Source of the DNA: an uncultured Flavobacteriales bacterium
GTDB lineage: Bacteria > Bacteroidota > Bacteroidia > Flavobacteriales > BACL11
Reading direction: 5' to 3'
Length of the DNA: 9,086 nucleotides
Assembly (NCBI GenBank): GCA_913047525.1
Contig: CAJWUS010000049.1
Location: forward strand, 1-9,086
Under the pieces are notes generated by a model. The model did not search any database. It saw only the letters and a list, made by a program, of their open reading frames with translations, and was not told the origin of the DNA. This document shows, piece after piece, positions 1-6,359 of this stretch. The position numbers and the translations under genes are program-made. Numbering within the stretch: position 1 is the first letter of the stretch; each line of letters opens with the position of its first letter.

Positions 1-89
1 TTGTCCTTGTCAGTAACAATTCCTTTTAATGTTTGAGAAAACAAAAGATGAGGAACAAAGAAAAGAAATATAAAAAGTCGTTTTAGCAT
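1..89 (-). CDS. Partial exported protein with a carboxypeptidase-regulatory-like N-terminus (cut by left edge)
   Basis: Only the first 29 codons are in the window, reading leftward from an ATG at 87-89. The translation begins MLKRLFIFLFFVPHLLFSQ, a short hydrophobic signal peptide with probable cleavage before Gln19. It continues TLKGIVTDKD, which is the usual first strand of a CarboxypepD_reg-like or TonB-receptor plug-associated beta-sandwich (pattern G-x-V-x-D). The start lies 13 bases beyond the stop of the next minus-strand gene, so the two are probably cotranscribed. The full protein could be a DUF5686-type protein, a TonB-dependent receptor or another small regulatory-domain protein; the visible part cannot decide. 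That it is exported is fairly safe, but the family is tentative. Confidence 0.6.
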   Translation of the reverse strand, partial: MLKRLFIFLFFVPHLLFSQTLKGIVTDKD

Positions 90-102
90 ATGGGCCGCAA
101 AT

Positions 103-723
103 TTAATCTTTTCGTTTGAAGTCGCCATTTCTCCATGCTTGAATAAATTTAGCCCAAGCAAAAGGATTCAAGATAGGGATAATAGTAGGACTCCCCATCA
201 TGATGTATTGTTGCTGTTCCATATCATTCATAAAGTGCTTGAAATTTTCTTTTCCATCATTGGGCATCTGGGCAATCATAATATCTACAAAAGCATTATC
301 AATATTCTTTTTTGCCCTTGTAATTGCATCATCTGGAATATCAGCCGTGAGGAATGCTTGCTTGAATTGGTCTCTGCTTGGCCAAGGATATACCTTTGTT
401 TCTTTTAGCATTATGGTATCGGTTTCTAATTTTTGTACTACTGTTATAAAGTTCTCTTTTGTCCACTTTGGTACAATATAAGTTGCCTTTTTATAGCCCA
501 AACAAGAAAAAACAATGGTGTCTCCTTTTGCTGCTACCAAAGAGAAATAGCCATAAAAATCACTTATGGTTCCTTTTTTCTGATTTTTAATTAGCACATT
601 GGCAAAAGGGACAGTAAGCAAACTGTCGGTAGAAACTAATATACCCGTAAGTTGTATGCTTTTATCTTGCGAAAAGACCGAAAAGCAAATTGGAAAAAGT
701 GAAATTAGCAATAATTTCTTCAT
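103..723 (-). CDS. Exported carboxypeptidase-like regulatory domain protein
   Basis: A 206-residue protein of unknown function, predicted to be exported. Residues 1-18 form a signal peptide (MKKLLLISLFPICFSVFS) with likely cleavage before Gln19. Residues about 24-103 fit a CarboxypepD_reg-like beta-sandwich: they include a PFANVLIKN strand, a GTISDFYGYFSL turn and a DTIVFSCLGYKK strand, the usual landmarks of that fold. The C-terminal half is mostly helical and polar, ending NPFAWAKFIQAWRNGDFKRKD; from memory this tail recurs in a Bacteroidota-specific protein family. The reading frame extends upstream to a TTG at 735, but the ATG at 723 places the signal peptide correctly and is preferred. 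The gene is followed 13 bases later by another exported protein with the same kind of N-terminal domain. It is divergent from the arsenate reductase gene. The specific role is unknown. Confidence 0.85.
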   Translation of the reverse strand: MKKLLLISLFPICFSVFSQDKSIQLTGILVSTDSLLTVPFANVLIKNQKKGTISDFYGYFSLVAAKGDTIVFSCLGYKKATYIVPKWTKENFITVVQKLETDTIMLKETKVYPWPSRDQFKQAFLTADIPDDAITRAKKNIDNAFVDIMIAQMPNDGKENFKHFMNDMEQQQYIMMGSPTIIPILNPFAWAKFIQAWRNGDFKRKD

Positions 724-736
724 AATAAAAAGCAAC

Positions 737-744
737 CAAAAATA
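737..744 (-). promoter_or_regulatory. Possible -7 element for the 103-723 gene
   Basis: Read on the minus strand this is TATTTTTG, a full match to the Bacteroidota TAnnTTTG element. It ends 13 bases before the ATG at 723, so the leader would be very short. No TTG -33 element is visible 17-23 bases upstream, which weakens the call in this AT-rich DNA. Confidence 0.35.
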
Positions 745-807
745 AATTAAATTTTGGCTGCTACATCTAAAACAGCATAACTTCTTTTATATTGTTATTA
801 ATTCTGA

Positions 808-815
808 TATTTTTG
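808..815 (+). promoter_or_regulatory. Possible -7 element for the arsenate reductase gene
   Basis: TATTTTTG matches TAnnTTTG and lies 24 bases before the ATG at 840, giving a predicted leader of about 15-20 bases. There is no good TTG -33 box at the expected distance. The site supports the downstream ATG at 840 over the longer frame that opens at 792, because the promoter would lie inside that longer frame. Confidence 0.4.
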
Positions 816-839
816 TTTGGATCGAAATTAAAAACTACA

Positions 840-1259
840 ATGAAAAAGATACTAATTGTTTGCACAGGAAATTCTTGTCGTTCGCAAATGGCAGAGGCAT
901 GGATTCGAAAATTTGCTTCTGGAAGAGTACAAGTGTTTAGTGCTGGGACTCATCCTGAGAGAGTCAATACAAAAGCTATACATGTTATGCAATTAGAAGG
1001 TTTGGATATTTCTAATCATAAATCAAATTTAGTAGATGAATTCATTCATATGGATCTGGATTATGTGATTACTGTTTGTGATGATGCTAACGAAAGATGT
1101 CCTTATTTCCCTACTGTTGCAAAAAAGATGCATAAAAGCTTTCCTGACCCTGCAAAAGCAAAAGGAACTGAAAAAGAAATTTTGAAAGTTTATAAAGATG
1201 TGCGAGATTCTCTAAAAGAGTTTGCAATGGATTTTGTAAAAAAAGAATTAGGAATATAG
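840..1259 (+). CDS. arsC: Arsenate reductase, thioredoxin-coupled low-molecular-weight phosphatase type
   Basis: A complete 139-residue cytosolic protein of the low-molecular-weight tyrosine phosphatase fold. The P-loop CTGNSCRS carries Cys8 and Arg14 (CX5R) plus Ser15. A second cysteine pair, Cys80 and Cys87 in VCDDANERC, has the same seven-residue spacing as the redox pair of the Staphylococcus aureus pI258 ArsC (Cys82/Cys89). The general-acid loop FPDP supplies Asp103. Together these residues fit reduction of arsenate to arsenite through a Cys8-Cys80-Cys87 relay regenerated by thioredoxin, rather than plain phosphatase activity, because ordinary family phosphatases lack the second pair. 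I chose the ATG at 840, giving MKKILIVCTGN, since family members start a few residues before the P-loop; the frame extends to 792 but the extra residues look non-coding. No arsR, arsenite pump or methyltransferase gene lies in the window, so the gene stands alone here. Confidence 0.9.
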   Translation: MKKILIVCTGNSCRSQMAEAWIRKFASGRVQVFSAGTHPERVNTKAIHVMQLEGLDISNHKSNLVDEFIHMDLDYVITVCDDANERCPYFPTVAKKMHKSFPDPAKAKGTEKEILKVYKDVRDSLKEFAMDFVKKELGI

Positions 1260-1291
1260 AAAAAAGAAAAGAATTTTCTGATATTATAACT

Positions 1292-2989
1292 TTAACGAAT
1301 AAATTCTGTAGTATAAATTGTGTTGTTGTCCAATCTATCTACAACTTCTAAGCTAAAAACATGTTTTCCCTTTTCTAATTCTTTTTGTATTTTATATGTT
1401 AATAATTTTGTTTTGTAATCATACTCCATTAGAATCCATTCTCCATCAATTTCTGCCCTGTAAGTATTAATCCCGCTTTCTTTATCTTCAACAATACACT
1501 TAATAGTTGTTTGGGTATTAAACTTTTTTCCAGGATAAATATTCACGCCTTTCACAATAGGATTAATAGTATCTGCCACTATGCAGAAATTGCCAAATTC
1601 ACGCACTTTAGCTGAAAGCATTGAGTTTCGCCAACCCCCTCCCATATACCAGAAATGATTATTTGCATCTACTTTTGCAATGTAAACTTTGTCTTTTAGT
1701 TTTGCTGGGATTTTTGCTTTAAGTGAAATAACAAAGCTTTTGTGTGAGGGAATATTGTCGTTATGTACATGCTGCACTTTCCCATAGACCCCTTGCATAG
1801 AATCTAATTCTAAATACTGAAAATCTAAATCTTCATATAAAGTATAGCTTTCCATGTGTAGCTGGAAGTTTTTTTCCTTAAAAAGATTTGGCTTCATATA
1901 ACTAAAATGTTGAGAAAAAGGGGTGAAAGTTATACTATTTTCGTTCTTAATATTAGTAGTTGTACTTTTTACTTTAAAAAAGACAATGCTTTTATTTTTA
2001 TAAATGTCCGTTACTTCAAACTGTATTAGATGAGTTGTATCATCTTTAAAATTAAACACTCCTTCTTTGAGCATCTCTTTATAAACAGAAAGGTGGTTAT
2101 TGGGTAATTTGTAACATCTGTGAAATTTCTTTTTGTTTATTTTCGTCTCTTTATAATCGATATGCGCATTGATATATCTACTTTCTGCAAAATTGAATTC
2201 ATCCATTTGGAAATGATAAATTAAATGACTATCCACTCTAAGTTTAATGGAATAAACCCCATTTTTATTATAAGCCCCATTTAGTTTGTCAAAGGTAGAA
2301 ATACTGAAAGCAGCTTTTCCTTTTATGATAGGTGTTGCCCCATTTAGAGTGTATTGCTCTCCGCTTTTTTTAAGAGCATAACTTTTTTCTATCTCTTTCC
2401 CATCAAGCATTCCGTCAATTGGGTAAATTTTTATTTTACTAATTGTTGGCTTTATATTATCTGTAATATCAAAATTAAATTGAAGCGGATTAATTGGATG
2501 TTCCGATTTTGTATTTCGAATTTCAAAATGTAAATGTGCCCCAGCACTTCCGCCCGTATTTCCTGAAAGTGCAATAATATCCCCTTTTTTAATTTGAAAT
2601 CTATCCTTTAGTGGAAAAAGTTGAATTTCAAAACTCTCTTTTTTGTATTGATTTTCGATTACATAATCATCTATTTCTTTATTGAATATTTTCAAATGCG
2701 CATAAACAGAAGTATTCCCATCTGCATGGGTAATATAAAGAGCCTTTCCATATCCCCAAGTAGAAACCTTAATTCTGGATACATATCCATCAGCAATTGC
2801 ATACACCTTTTGCCCCTGAACCCCCTCTGTTTTTATATCTATTCCTGAATGAAAATGATTACTTCTCAACTCCCCAAAAGTCCCAGATAAAAACATCTTA
2901 AAATCGACTGGGGCATGGTAATCTTGTCCAGAAATTGACAAGCCAATTATACTAAAAGAGATAAGAAAAAGAATATTTTTTGAATTCAT
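1292..2989 (-). CDS. Exported M23 (LytM-type) peptidase
   Basis: A 565-residue protein starting at the ATG at 2989. Residues 1-21 are a signal peptide (MNSKNILFLISFSIIGLSIS...) with probable cleavage before Gln22. The peptidase domain covers about residues 30-165. It has the family lead-in SGTFGELRSNHFHSGIDI with zinc ligands His47 and Asp51 (HxxxD). YAHL follows around residues 96-99, and AHLHFEIRN supplies the HxH pair His152/His154. Both zinc motifs are intact, so this should be an active peptidoglycan endopeptidase in the periplasm rather than a degenerate EnvC/NlpD-type activator. About 400 further residues look beta-rich and are probably interaction domains; I do not recognise a named family there. 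The frame opens further upstream at a TTG (3040), but the signal peptide fixes the start at 2989. It is transcribed divergently from the zapA cluster, which suggests a role in wall remodelling tied to division. Confidence 0.92.
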   Translation of the reverse strand: MNSKNILFLISFSIIGLSISGQDYHAPVDFKMFLSGTFGELRSNHFHSGIDIKTEGVQGQKVYAIADGYVSRIKVSTWGYGKALYITHADGNTSVYAHLKIFNKEIDDYVIENQYKKESFEIQLFPLKDRFQIKKGDIIALSGNTGGSAGAHLHFEIRNTKSEHPINPLQFNFDITDNIKPTISKIKIYPIDGMLDGKEIEKSYALKKSGEQYTLNGATPIIKGKAAFSISTFDKLNGAYNKNGVYSIKLRVDSHLIYHFQMDEFNFAESRYINAHIDYKETKINKKKFHRCYKLPNNHLSVYKEMLKEGVFNFKDDTTHLIQFEVTDIYKNKSIVFFKVKSTTTNIKNENSITFTPFSQHFSYMKPNLFKEKNFQLHMESYTLYEDLDFQYLELDSMQGVYGKVQHVHNDNIPSHKSFVISLKAKIPAKLKDKVYIAKVDANNHFWYMGGGWRNSMLSAKVREFGNFCIVADTINPIVKGVNIYPGKKFNTQTTIKCIVEDKESGINTYRAEIDGEWILMEYDYKTKLLTYKIQKELEKGKHVFSLEVVDRLDNNTIYTTEFIR

Positions 2990-3025
2990 CACTACCTTAA
3001 AAATTGTGTTTTGTATAAAAGATGA

Positions 3026-3033
3026 CAAATATA
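3026..3033 (-). promoter_or_regulatory. Possible -7 element for the M23 peptidase gene
   Basis: On the minus strand this reads TATATTTG, matching TAnnTTTG, 36 bases before the ATG at 2989. No convincing -33 element lies 17-23 bases further upstream. Its position inside the longer open frame (up to 3040) supports the shorter start. Confidence 0.45.
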
Positions 3034-3068
3034 ACATCAAAATAGCACAGTAAGTATAAAGAAAAACT

Positions 3069-3076
3069 TAAATTTG
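3069..3076 (+). promoter_or_regulatory. Possible -7 element for the coiled-coil/zapA cluster
   Basis: TAAATTTG matches TAnnTTTG and ends 23 bases before the ATG at 3100, predicting a leader of about 16-18 bases. No TTG -33 box is evident. It would serve the coiled-coil gene, zapA and possibly the downstream RNA and rny. Confidence 0.45.
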
Positions 3077-3099
3077 TAACAATAATTTTAAACAGCAAA

Positions 3100-3381
3100 A
3101 TGAAAGCTATTGTTGATGGTTTGGAAGTTAAGATAAAGAAGTTAATATCTTTGTATGAAAAAGAGAAACAAGATAGAGAATCGGCCGTAAATGAAAAAGG
3201 TAAACTTAAAAAAGAATTAGACGAAAAGAAAAAAGTTGTAAAAAGTTTAGAAGAGAAAATTAAAGTAATAAAAATATCAAAGTTGGTTTCATCTGATGGT
3301 GAGGACAACAAAAAAACGAAACAAAAGATAAATGAATATGTGTGGGAGATAGATAAGTGTATTGGATTGTTAAATAAATAG
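3100..3381 (+). CDS. Small coiled-coil protein upstream of zapA (possible ZapA partner)
   Basis: A 93-residue, highly charged cytosolic protein with no signal peptide or membrane segment. Residues about 5-60 show an unbroken heptad-like pattern rich in Lys and Glu (for example LISLYEKEKQDRES and ELDEKKKVVKSLEEKI), typical of a long coiled coil. A short polar linker (about residues 64-74) is followed by a conserved-looking C-terminal helix ending YVWEIDKCIGLLNK. From memory, a C-terminus of the type EIDKCIALLN recurs in small coiled-coil proteins encoded directly before zapA in Bacteroidota. The stop is 13 bases before the zapA ATG, so the two are almost certainly cotranscribed. Size, coiled-coil content and linkage recall ZapB, the ZapA-binding protein of E. 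coli, but I see no sequence identity to claim homology. Function is inferred from context only. Confidence 0.85.
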   Translation: MKAIVDGLEVKIKKLISLYEKEKQDRESAVNEKGKLKKELDEKKKVVKSLEEKIKVIKISKLVSSDGEDNKKTKQKINEYVWEIDKCIGLLNK

Positions 3382-3394
3382 AAAGCAGTTTTTG

Positions 3395-3679
3395 ATGAGT
3401 AAATTATCAATAAAGATAAATATTGCAGGCAGAATTTACCCCATGAAGATTGAAAGGAGTGCAGAAGAAGGGATAAGAAAATCGGTAAAGACTATTGAAG
3501 AAAGATTAAAGTTCTACCAGCAAAATTATGCAATTAAAGACAAACAGGATTTGTTAGCTATGTGTCTTATAGAGTTTGCAGCAAAGTATGAAACTGTTAA
3601 AGATAAAAAGGTATTGGAAGATGATGGCATGGAGGATCAGTTAAAAATGCTTGACACCCTTTTAGCTAAAAATATTTAA
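3395..3679 (+). CDS. zapA: Cell division protein ZapA
   Basis: A 94-residue ZapA-family protein, a cytosolic FtsZ-associated factor that bundles FtsZ filaments and stabilises the Z-ring. The N-terminal half (SIKINIAGRIYPMKI followed by SAEEGIRKSVKTIEERL) matches the beta-strand and helix of the ZapA globular head. A long helix follows, with the typical stretch KDKQDLLAMCLIEFAAKYE at about residues 49-67, which forms the dimer/tetramer coiled coil. Length agrees with the family (about 90-110 residues). The ATG at 3395 is chosen; the frame also contains a TTG just upstream at 3392. There is no Shine-Dalgarno sequence, as usual in this phylum. The gene lies between a coiled-coil gene and a 6S RNA locus. 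Confidence 0.9.
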   Translation: MSKLSIKINIAGRIYPMKIERSAEEGIRKSVKTIEERLKFYQQNYAIKDKQDLLAMCLIEFAAKYETVKDKKVLEDDGMEDQLKMLDTLLAKNI

Positions 3680-3700
3680 GTTCTTTTATATAAAATAATC

Positions 3701-3882
3701 TACCCGCATTAATTATAACTGTTAAACTCAACAGATAAAATATTGGAGTTTAACTCGTCAGATTCAGAGTAGGCCTCAACCATTTTTGGTTTCTCGTTTT
3801 TTGAGAACAGTGGACATTCGATATCTGATGGCGACTCCACCCATGCTAAATGGAGTTTAACAAATAGTTGGTGTGGGTTTTT
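3701..3882 (+). ncRNA. ssrS: 6S RNA (Bacteroidota type)
   Basis: A 225-base gap between zapA and rny holds no plausible gene but folds as a long interrupted rod. ACCCGCA (3702-3708) can pair with TGTGGGT (3872-3878). TGTTAAACTC (3720-3729) pairs perfectly with GAGTTTAACA (3853-3862). GGAGT (3745-3749) pairs with ACTCC (3834-3838), and CGTCAGAT (3756-3763) with ATCTGATG (3823-3830). The central part holds small hairpins, AACCA/TGGTT (3778-3790) and TTCTC/GAGAA (3790-3806), around a mostly unpaired bubble. A T-run follows the outer stem. The rod with central bubble, the length of about 180 bases and the place directly after zapA fit 6S RNA, which binds the housekeeping RNA polymerase holoenzyme and mimics an open promoter. 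From memory, 6S RNA is annotated between zapA and rny in many Flavobacteria, and ssrS also follows zapA in E. coli. Ends are inferred from pairing and uncertain by some tens of bases; the conserved core is about 3720-3862. No clear promoter lies directly upstream. Confidence 0.8.
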
Positions 3883-3904
3883 ATTAACTTAAAATTGAAG
3901 TAGA

Positions 3905-5434
3905 ATGGAAATAATAATAGCAATAACAGCCCTTTTAATAGGAGGAGGATTATCCTATTTTGTGTTTTACAAGATGGCGCAAAACAAAGGAAAGACCATT
4001 ATAAATGAGGCAAAAAAAGAGGCAGAGCAAATAAAAAAAGAAAAATTTTTACAAGCTAAAGAAAAGTTTTTAGGGCTAAAATCTGAGCATGAGAAAATTA
4101 TCAATAATAAAAATAATGAAATTACAAAAGCAGAAAACAGAATTAAAGATAAAGAAAATACGCTATCACAAAAGCTTGGAGAAACAAACAAAAAAGAAAA
4201 GGAATTAGAGCAGCAAAAAGAAACCTTAACACAACAAAAAGAATCTCTTCAAAAAAGACAGGAGGGTCTTGCTAGATCACATAAAAAGCAAGTAGAACAA
4301 TTAGAGGCGATTTCAAAACTTTCGGCTGAGGAAGCCAAAGAGCAATTGGTGGAAGCTCTAAAAGATGAGGCGAGAACAAAAGCTTTATCCCTTATTCAGG
4401 AAACTATTGAGGAAGCAAAACTAACTGCCAATCAGGAAGCAAAAAAGATTGTTATCCAAACCATTCAAAGAACGGCAGCAGAGCAAGCTATTGAAAATGT
4501 AGTTTCGATTTTCAATATCGAAAGTGATGATATAAAGGGAAGAATAATTGGAAGGGAAGGTAGAAACATAAGGGCTATTGAAGCAGCAACAGGAGTCGAT
4601 ATTGTAGTTGACGATACACCAGAAGCTATTATTATTTCTTGCTTTGACCCTGTAAGAAGAGAAATTGCTCGCCTTTCACTTCATAAATTAGTAACGGATG
4701 GTAGAATTCATCCTGCAAGAATTGAAGAGGTAGTGAAGAAAACAGAAAATGAAATATCACAAGAGATTATTGAGATTGGTAAAAAAACAACTATTGATTT
4801 AGGAATTCATGGGCTTCATCCTGAACTTATCAGAATGGTGGGAAGGATGAGATATCGATCTTCTTATGGACAAAATCTCTTACAGCATTCCAGAGAAACT
4901 GCTAATCTTTGTGCTACTTTGGCGGCAGAGCTAGGTCTTAATGTAAGAATGGCAAAAAGAGCAGGGCTATTGCATGATATTGGTAAAGTTCCTGAAGATA
5001 ATGCAGAAACTCCCCATGCTATTTTAGGTATGCAATTAGCGGAGAAATACGGAGAAAAGCCAGAGGTGTGTAATGCGATTGGCGCCCACCATGATGAGGT
5101 AGAAATGACTTCCTTAATCTCACCAATTATTCAAGTTTGTGATGCTGTGTCAGGAGCAAGGCCAGGAGCAAGAAGACAGCAATTAGATTCTTACATAAGT
5201 AGAATTAAAGAATTAGAAGACACTGCTTTAGGATTTCCAGGCGTGTTGAAATCCTACGCCATACAAGCTGGAAGAGAATTAAGGGTTGTAGTGGAAAGCG
5301 AAAAAGTTACAGACACAGAGGCAGGCAAGTTGTCTTTTGAAATTTCAGAAAAGATTCAAAATGAAATGACTTATCCTGGACAAGTAAAAGTTACCGTTAT
5401 CAGGGAAACAAGAGCAATCAGTTATGCTAAATAG
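3905..5434 (+). CDS. rny: Ribonuclease Y
   Basis: A 509-residue membrane-anchored endoribonuclease that starts mRNA decay; the B. subtilis enzyme is 520 residues. Residues about 1-22 form a single N-terminal membrane segment ([20 protein letters not shown]). A long Lys/Glu/Gln-rich coiled coil follows to about residue 145, and then a conserved helical region. The KH RNA-binding domain contains the GxxG loop GREG at residues 216-219 within [16 protein letters not shown]. The HD phosphohydrolase domain shows His328 (LLQHSRET), the His357-Asp358 pair ([11 protein letters not shown]) and a downstream GAHHDE motif, so the metal site looks intact. The gene follows the 6S RNA with no recognisable promoter of its own and ends 8 bases from the convergent phosphorylase gene. 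Confidence 0.97.
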   Translation: MEIIIAITALLIGGGLSYFVFYKMAQNKGKTIINEAKKEAEQIKKEKFLQAKEKFLGLKSEHEKIINNKNNEITKAENRIKDKENTLSQKLGETNKKEKELEQQKETLTQQKESLQKRQEGLARSHKKQVEQLEAISKLSAEEAKEQLVEALKDEARTKALSLIQETIEEAKLTANQEAKKIVIQTIQRTAAEQAIENVVSIFNIESDDIKGRIIGREGRNIRAIEAATGVDIVVDDTPEAIIISCFDPVRREIARLSLHKLVTDGRIHPARIEEVVKKTENEISQEIIEIGKKTTIDLGIHGLHPELIRMVGRMRYRSSYGQNLLQHSRETANLCATLAAELGLNVRMAKRAGLLHDIGKVPEDNAETPHAILGMQLAEKYGEKPEVCNAIGAHHDEVEMTSLISPIIQVCDAVSGARPGARRQQLDSYISRIKELEDTALGFPGVLKSYAIQAGRELRVVVESEKVTDTEAGKLSFEISEKIQNEMTYPGQVKVTVIRETRAISYAK

Positions 5435-5442
5435 GTTTTGAT

Positions 5443-6303
5443 TTACAGCTTTTCAAGAATGGCAAGAATTAATTTATCCACCGTTTTTTTGTAATCTTTA
5501 CTTTGTCTTTGGGTAATTCTATTTCCAATTATAGCACAAATAGTTAGGGTATTGTGTCCGAGAGATTTTCCTAAAAAATAAAGGGCTGAAGTTTCCATTT
5601 CAAAATTTGTTATTCTATTTCCTTTAAACTGAAAAGTATTCATCTTTTGATGTAAATCTTCAATGGCTGGCTTTATTCTTAGCTCTCTACCTTGTGGTGC
5701 GTAAAACCCAGAGGCAGTTGCCGTAATACCTTTTTTGAATTCTGAGAATTTTTCCAATAATTTTTCACTCGCACTGACTATATAAGGGCTGGCTAAATTT
5801 TTTGGCCAATTGCTGTGATTGATAAATGCTTCTGACATCTTACTGTCAATAATATTTTTAGATTTATAAAAATGAGCTAAGCCATCAAAGCCAAGCCCAT
5901 GTGTTGCCATTATAAAGCTATCTACGTCAATATCTTTTTGAAGTGCCCCAGATGTTCCAAGCCGAATAATATTTAGTGATTTTTTATTTGTATTAATTGC
6001 TCTTGTCTCTAAATCAATATTTTTAGCAGCATCCAATTCGTTCATTACAATATCAATATTATCTGTGCCTATTCCCGTAGAAAGCACAGAAACTCTTTTA
6101 CCATTATATTCCCCAGTTTGGGTTACAAATTCTCTATTTTTAATTACACAATCTATTCTGCTAAAATGCTTAGAAATCTGTTTTACTCTTGACTGGTCGC
6201 CAACAATTATAATATTATCAGCAATATCGTCTATCGATAAATTTAAGTGATAAACCTTCTTCTCAGGAGTAAGTATTAATTCTGTATCTTTGATAACTTT
6301 CAT
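5443..6303 (-). CDS. Nucleoside phosphorylase, probably uridine phosphorylase type
   Basis: A complete 286-residue cytosolic protein of the PNP/UDP phosphorylase family, which splits nucleosides with phosphate into base and ribose 1-phosphate. The phosphate loop is VGDQSR (Gly35, Arg39), followed by STGIGTDN around residues 75-82. RLGTSG (Arg114, Thr117) gives the second phosphate site, and NFEMET (Glu235-Met236-Glu237) the ribose-binding motif. Two details favour pyrimidines. A Gln-x-Arg pair (Gln204, Arg206 in FYAPQGREL) falls where E. coli Udp has its uracil-binding Gln166/Arg168. A late GNRITQRQ resembles the NRTQQE segment of Udp. The family is clear; the uridine preference is inferred. 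The gene is convergent with rny and divergent from the stress-protein gene, with overlapping promoters. Confidence 0.9.
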   Translation of the reverse strand: MKVIKDTELILTPEKKVYHLNLSIDDIADNIIIVGDQSRVKQISKHFSRIDCVIKNREFVTQTGEYNGKRVSVLSTGIGTDNIDIVMNELDAAKNIDLETRAINTNKKSLNIIRLGTSGALQKDIDVDSFIMATHGLGFDGLAHFYKSKNIIDSKMSEAFINHSNWPKNLASPYIVSASEKLLEKFSEFKKGITATASGFYAPQGRELRIKPAIEDLHQKMNTFQFKGNRITNFEMETSALYFLGKSLGHNTLTICAIIGNRITQRQSKDYKKTVDKLILAILEKL

Positions 6304-6322
6304 AAATAATGTAGTAAATTTG
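6289..6322 (+). promoter_or_regulatory. Promoter of the universal stress protein gene
   Basis: TTTG at 6289-6292 and TAAATTTG at 6315-6322 are separated by 22 bases, within the TTG-N17-23-TAnnTTTG range reported for Flavobacterium. Transcription would start near 6329, about 15 bases before the ATG at 6344. The -33 part lies inside the start of the divergent phosphorylase gene. Confidence 0.6.
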
Positions 6323-6328
6323 CAAAAT

Positions 6329-6359
6329 CAAAAATAAGAAATTATGTCAATAGTAACAA
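6329..6359 (-). promoter_or_regulatory. Promoter of the nucleoside phosphorylase gene
   Basis: On the minus strand, TTG (6359-6357) and TATTTTTG (6336-6329) are 20 bases apart, fitting TTG-N17-23-TAnnTTTG. The start would be near 6322, about 19 bases before the ATG at 6303. Its -33 part lies inside the first codons of the stress-protein gene and its -7 covers the predicted start of the opposing transcript. Confidence 0.55.

Noticed and set aside
139..481. Two plus-strand open frames opposite the 103-723 gene
   Set aside because: They lie wholly antisense to a gene with a clear signal peptide and domain, and their translations show no family features.
1265..1279. AGAAAA/TTTTCT palindrome between the convergent arsC and M23 stops, as a bidirectional terminator
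   Set aside because: The stem is six pairs with one G-C pair and a three-base loop; this is easily chance in AT-rich DNA.
2997..3410. A 137-residue minus-strand open frame overlapping the coiled-coil gene
   Set aside because: It is the antisense shadow of a Lys/Glu-rich coiled coil (Phe/Ser/Leu-rich, no domain) and clashes with the M23 start and promoter region.
3680..3904. Riboswitch or protein leader for rny instead of 6S RNA
   Set aside because: The long rod with central bubble, the size and the zapA linkage fit 6S RNA better, and I see no known riboswitch core. A covariance search would settle it.
3967..4191. Minus-strand open frame opposite the RNase Y coiled coil
   Set aside because: Antisense shadow of Lys/Glu codons; its hydrophobic look is a by-product of the complement.
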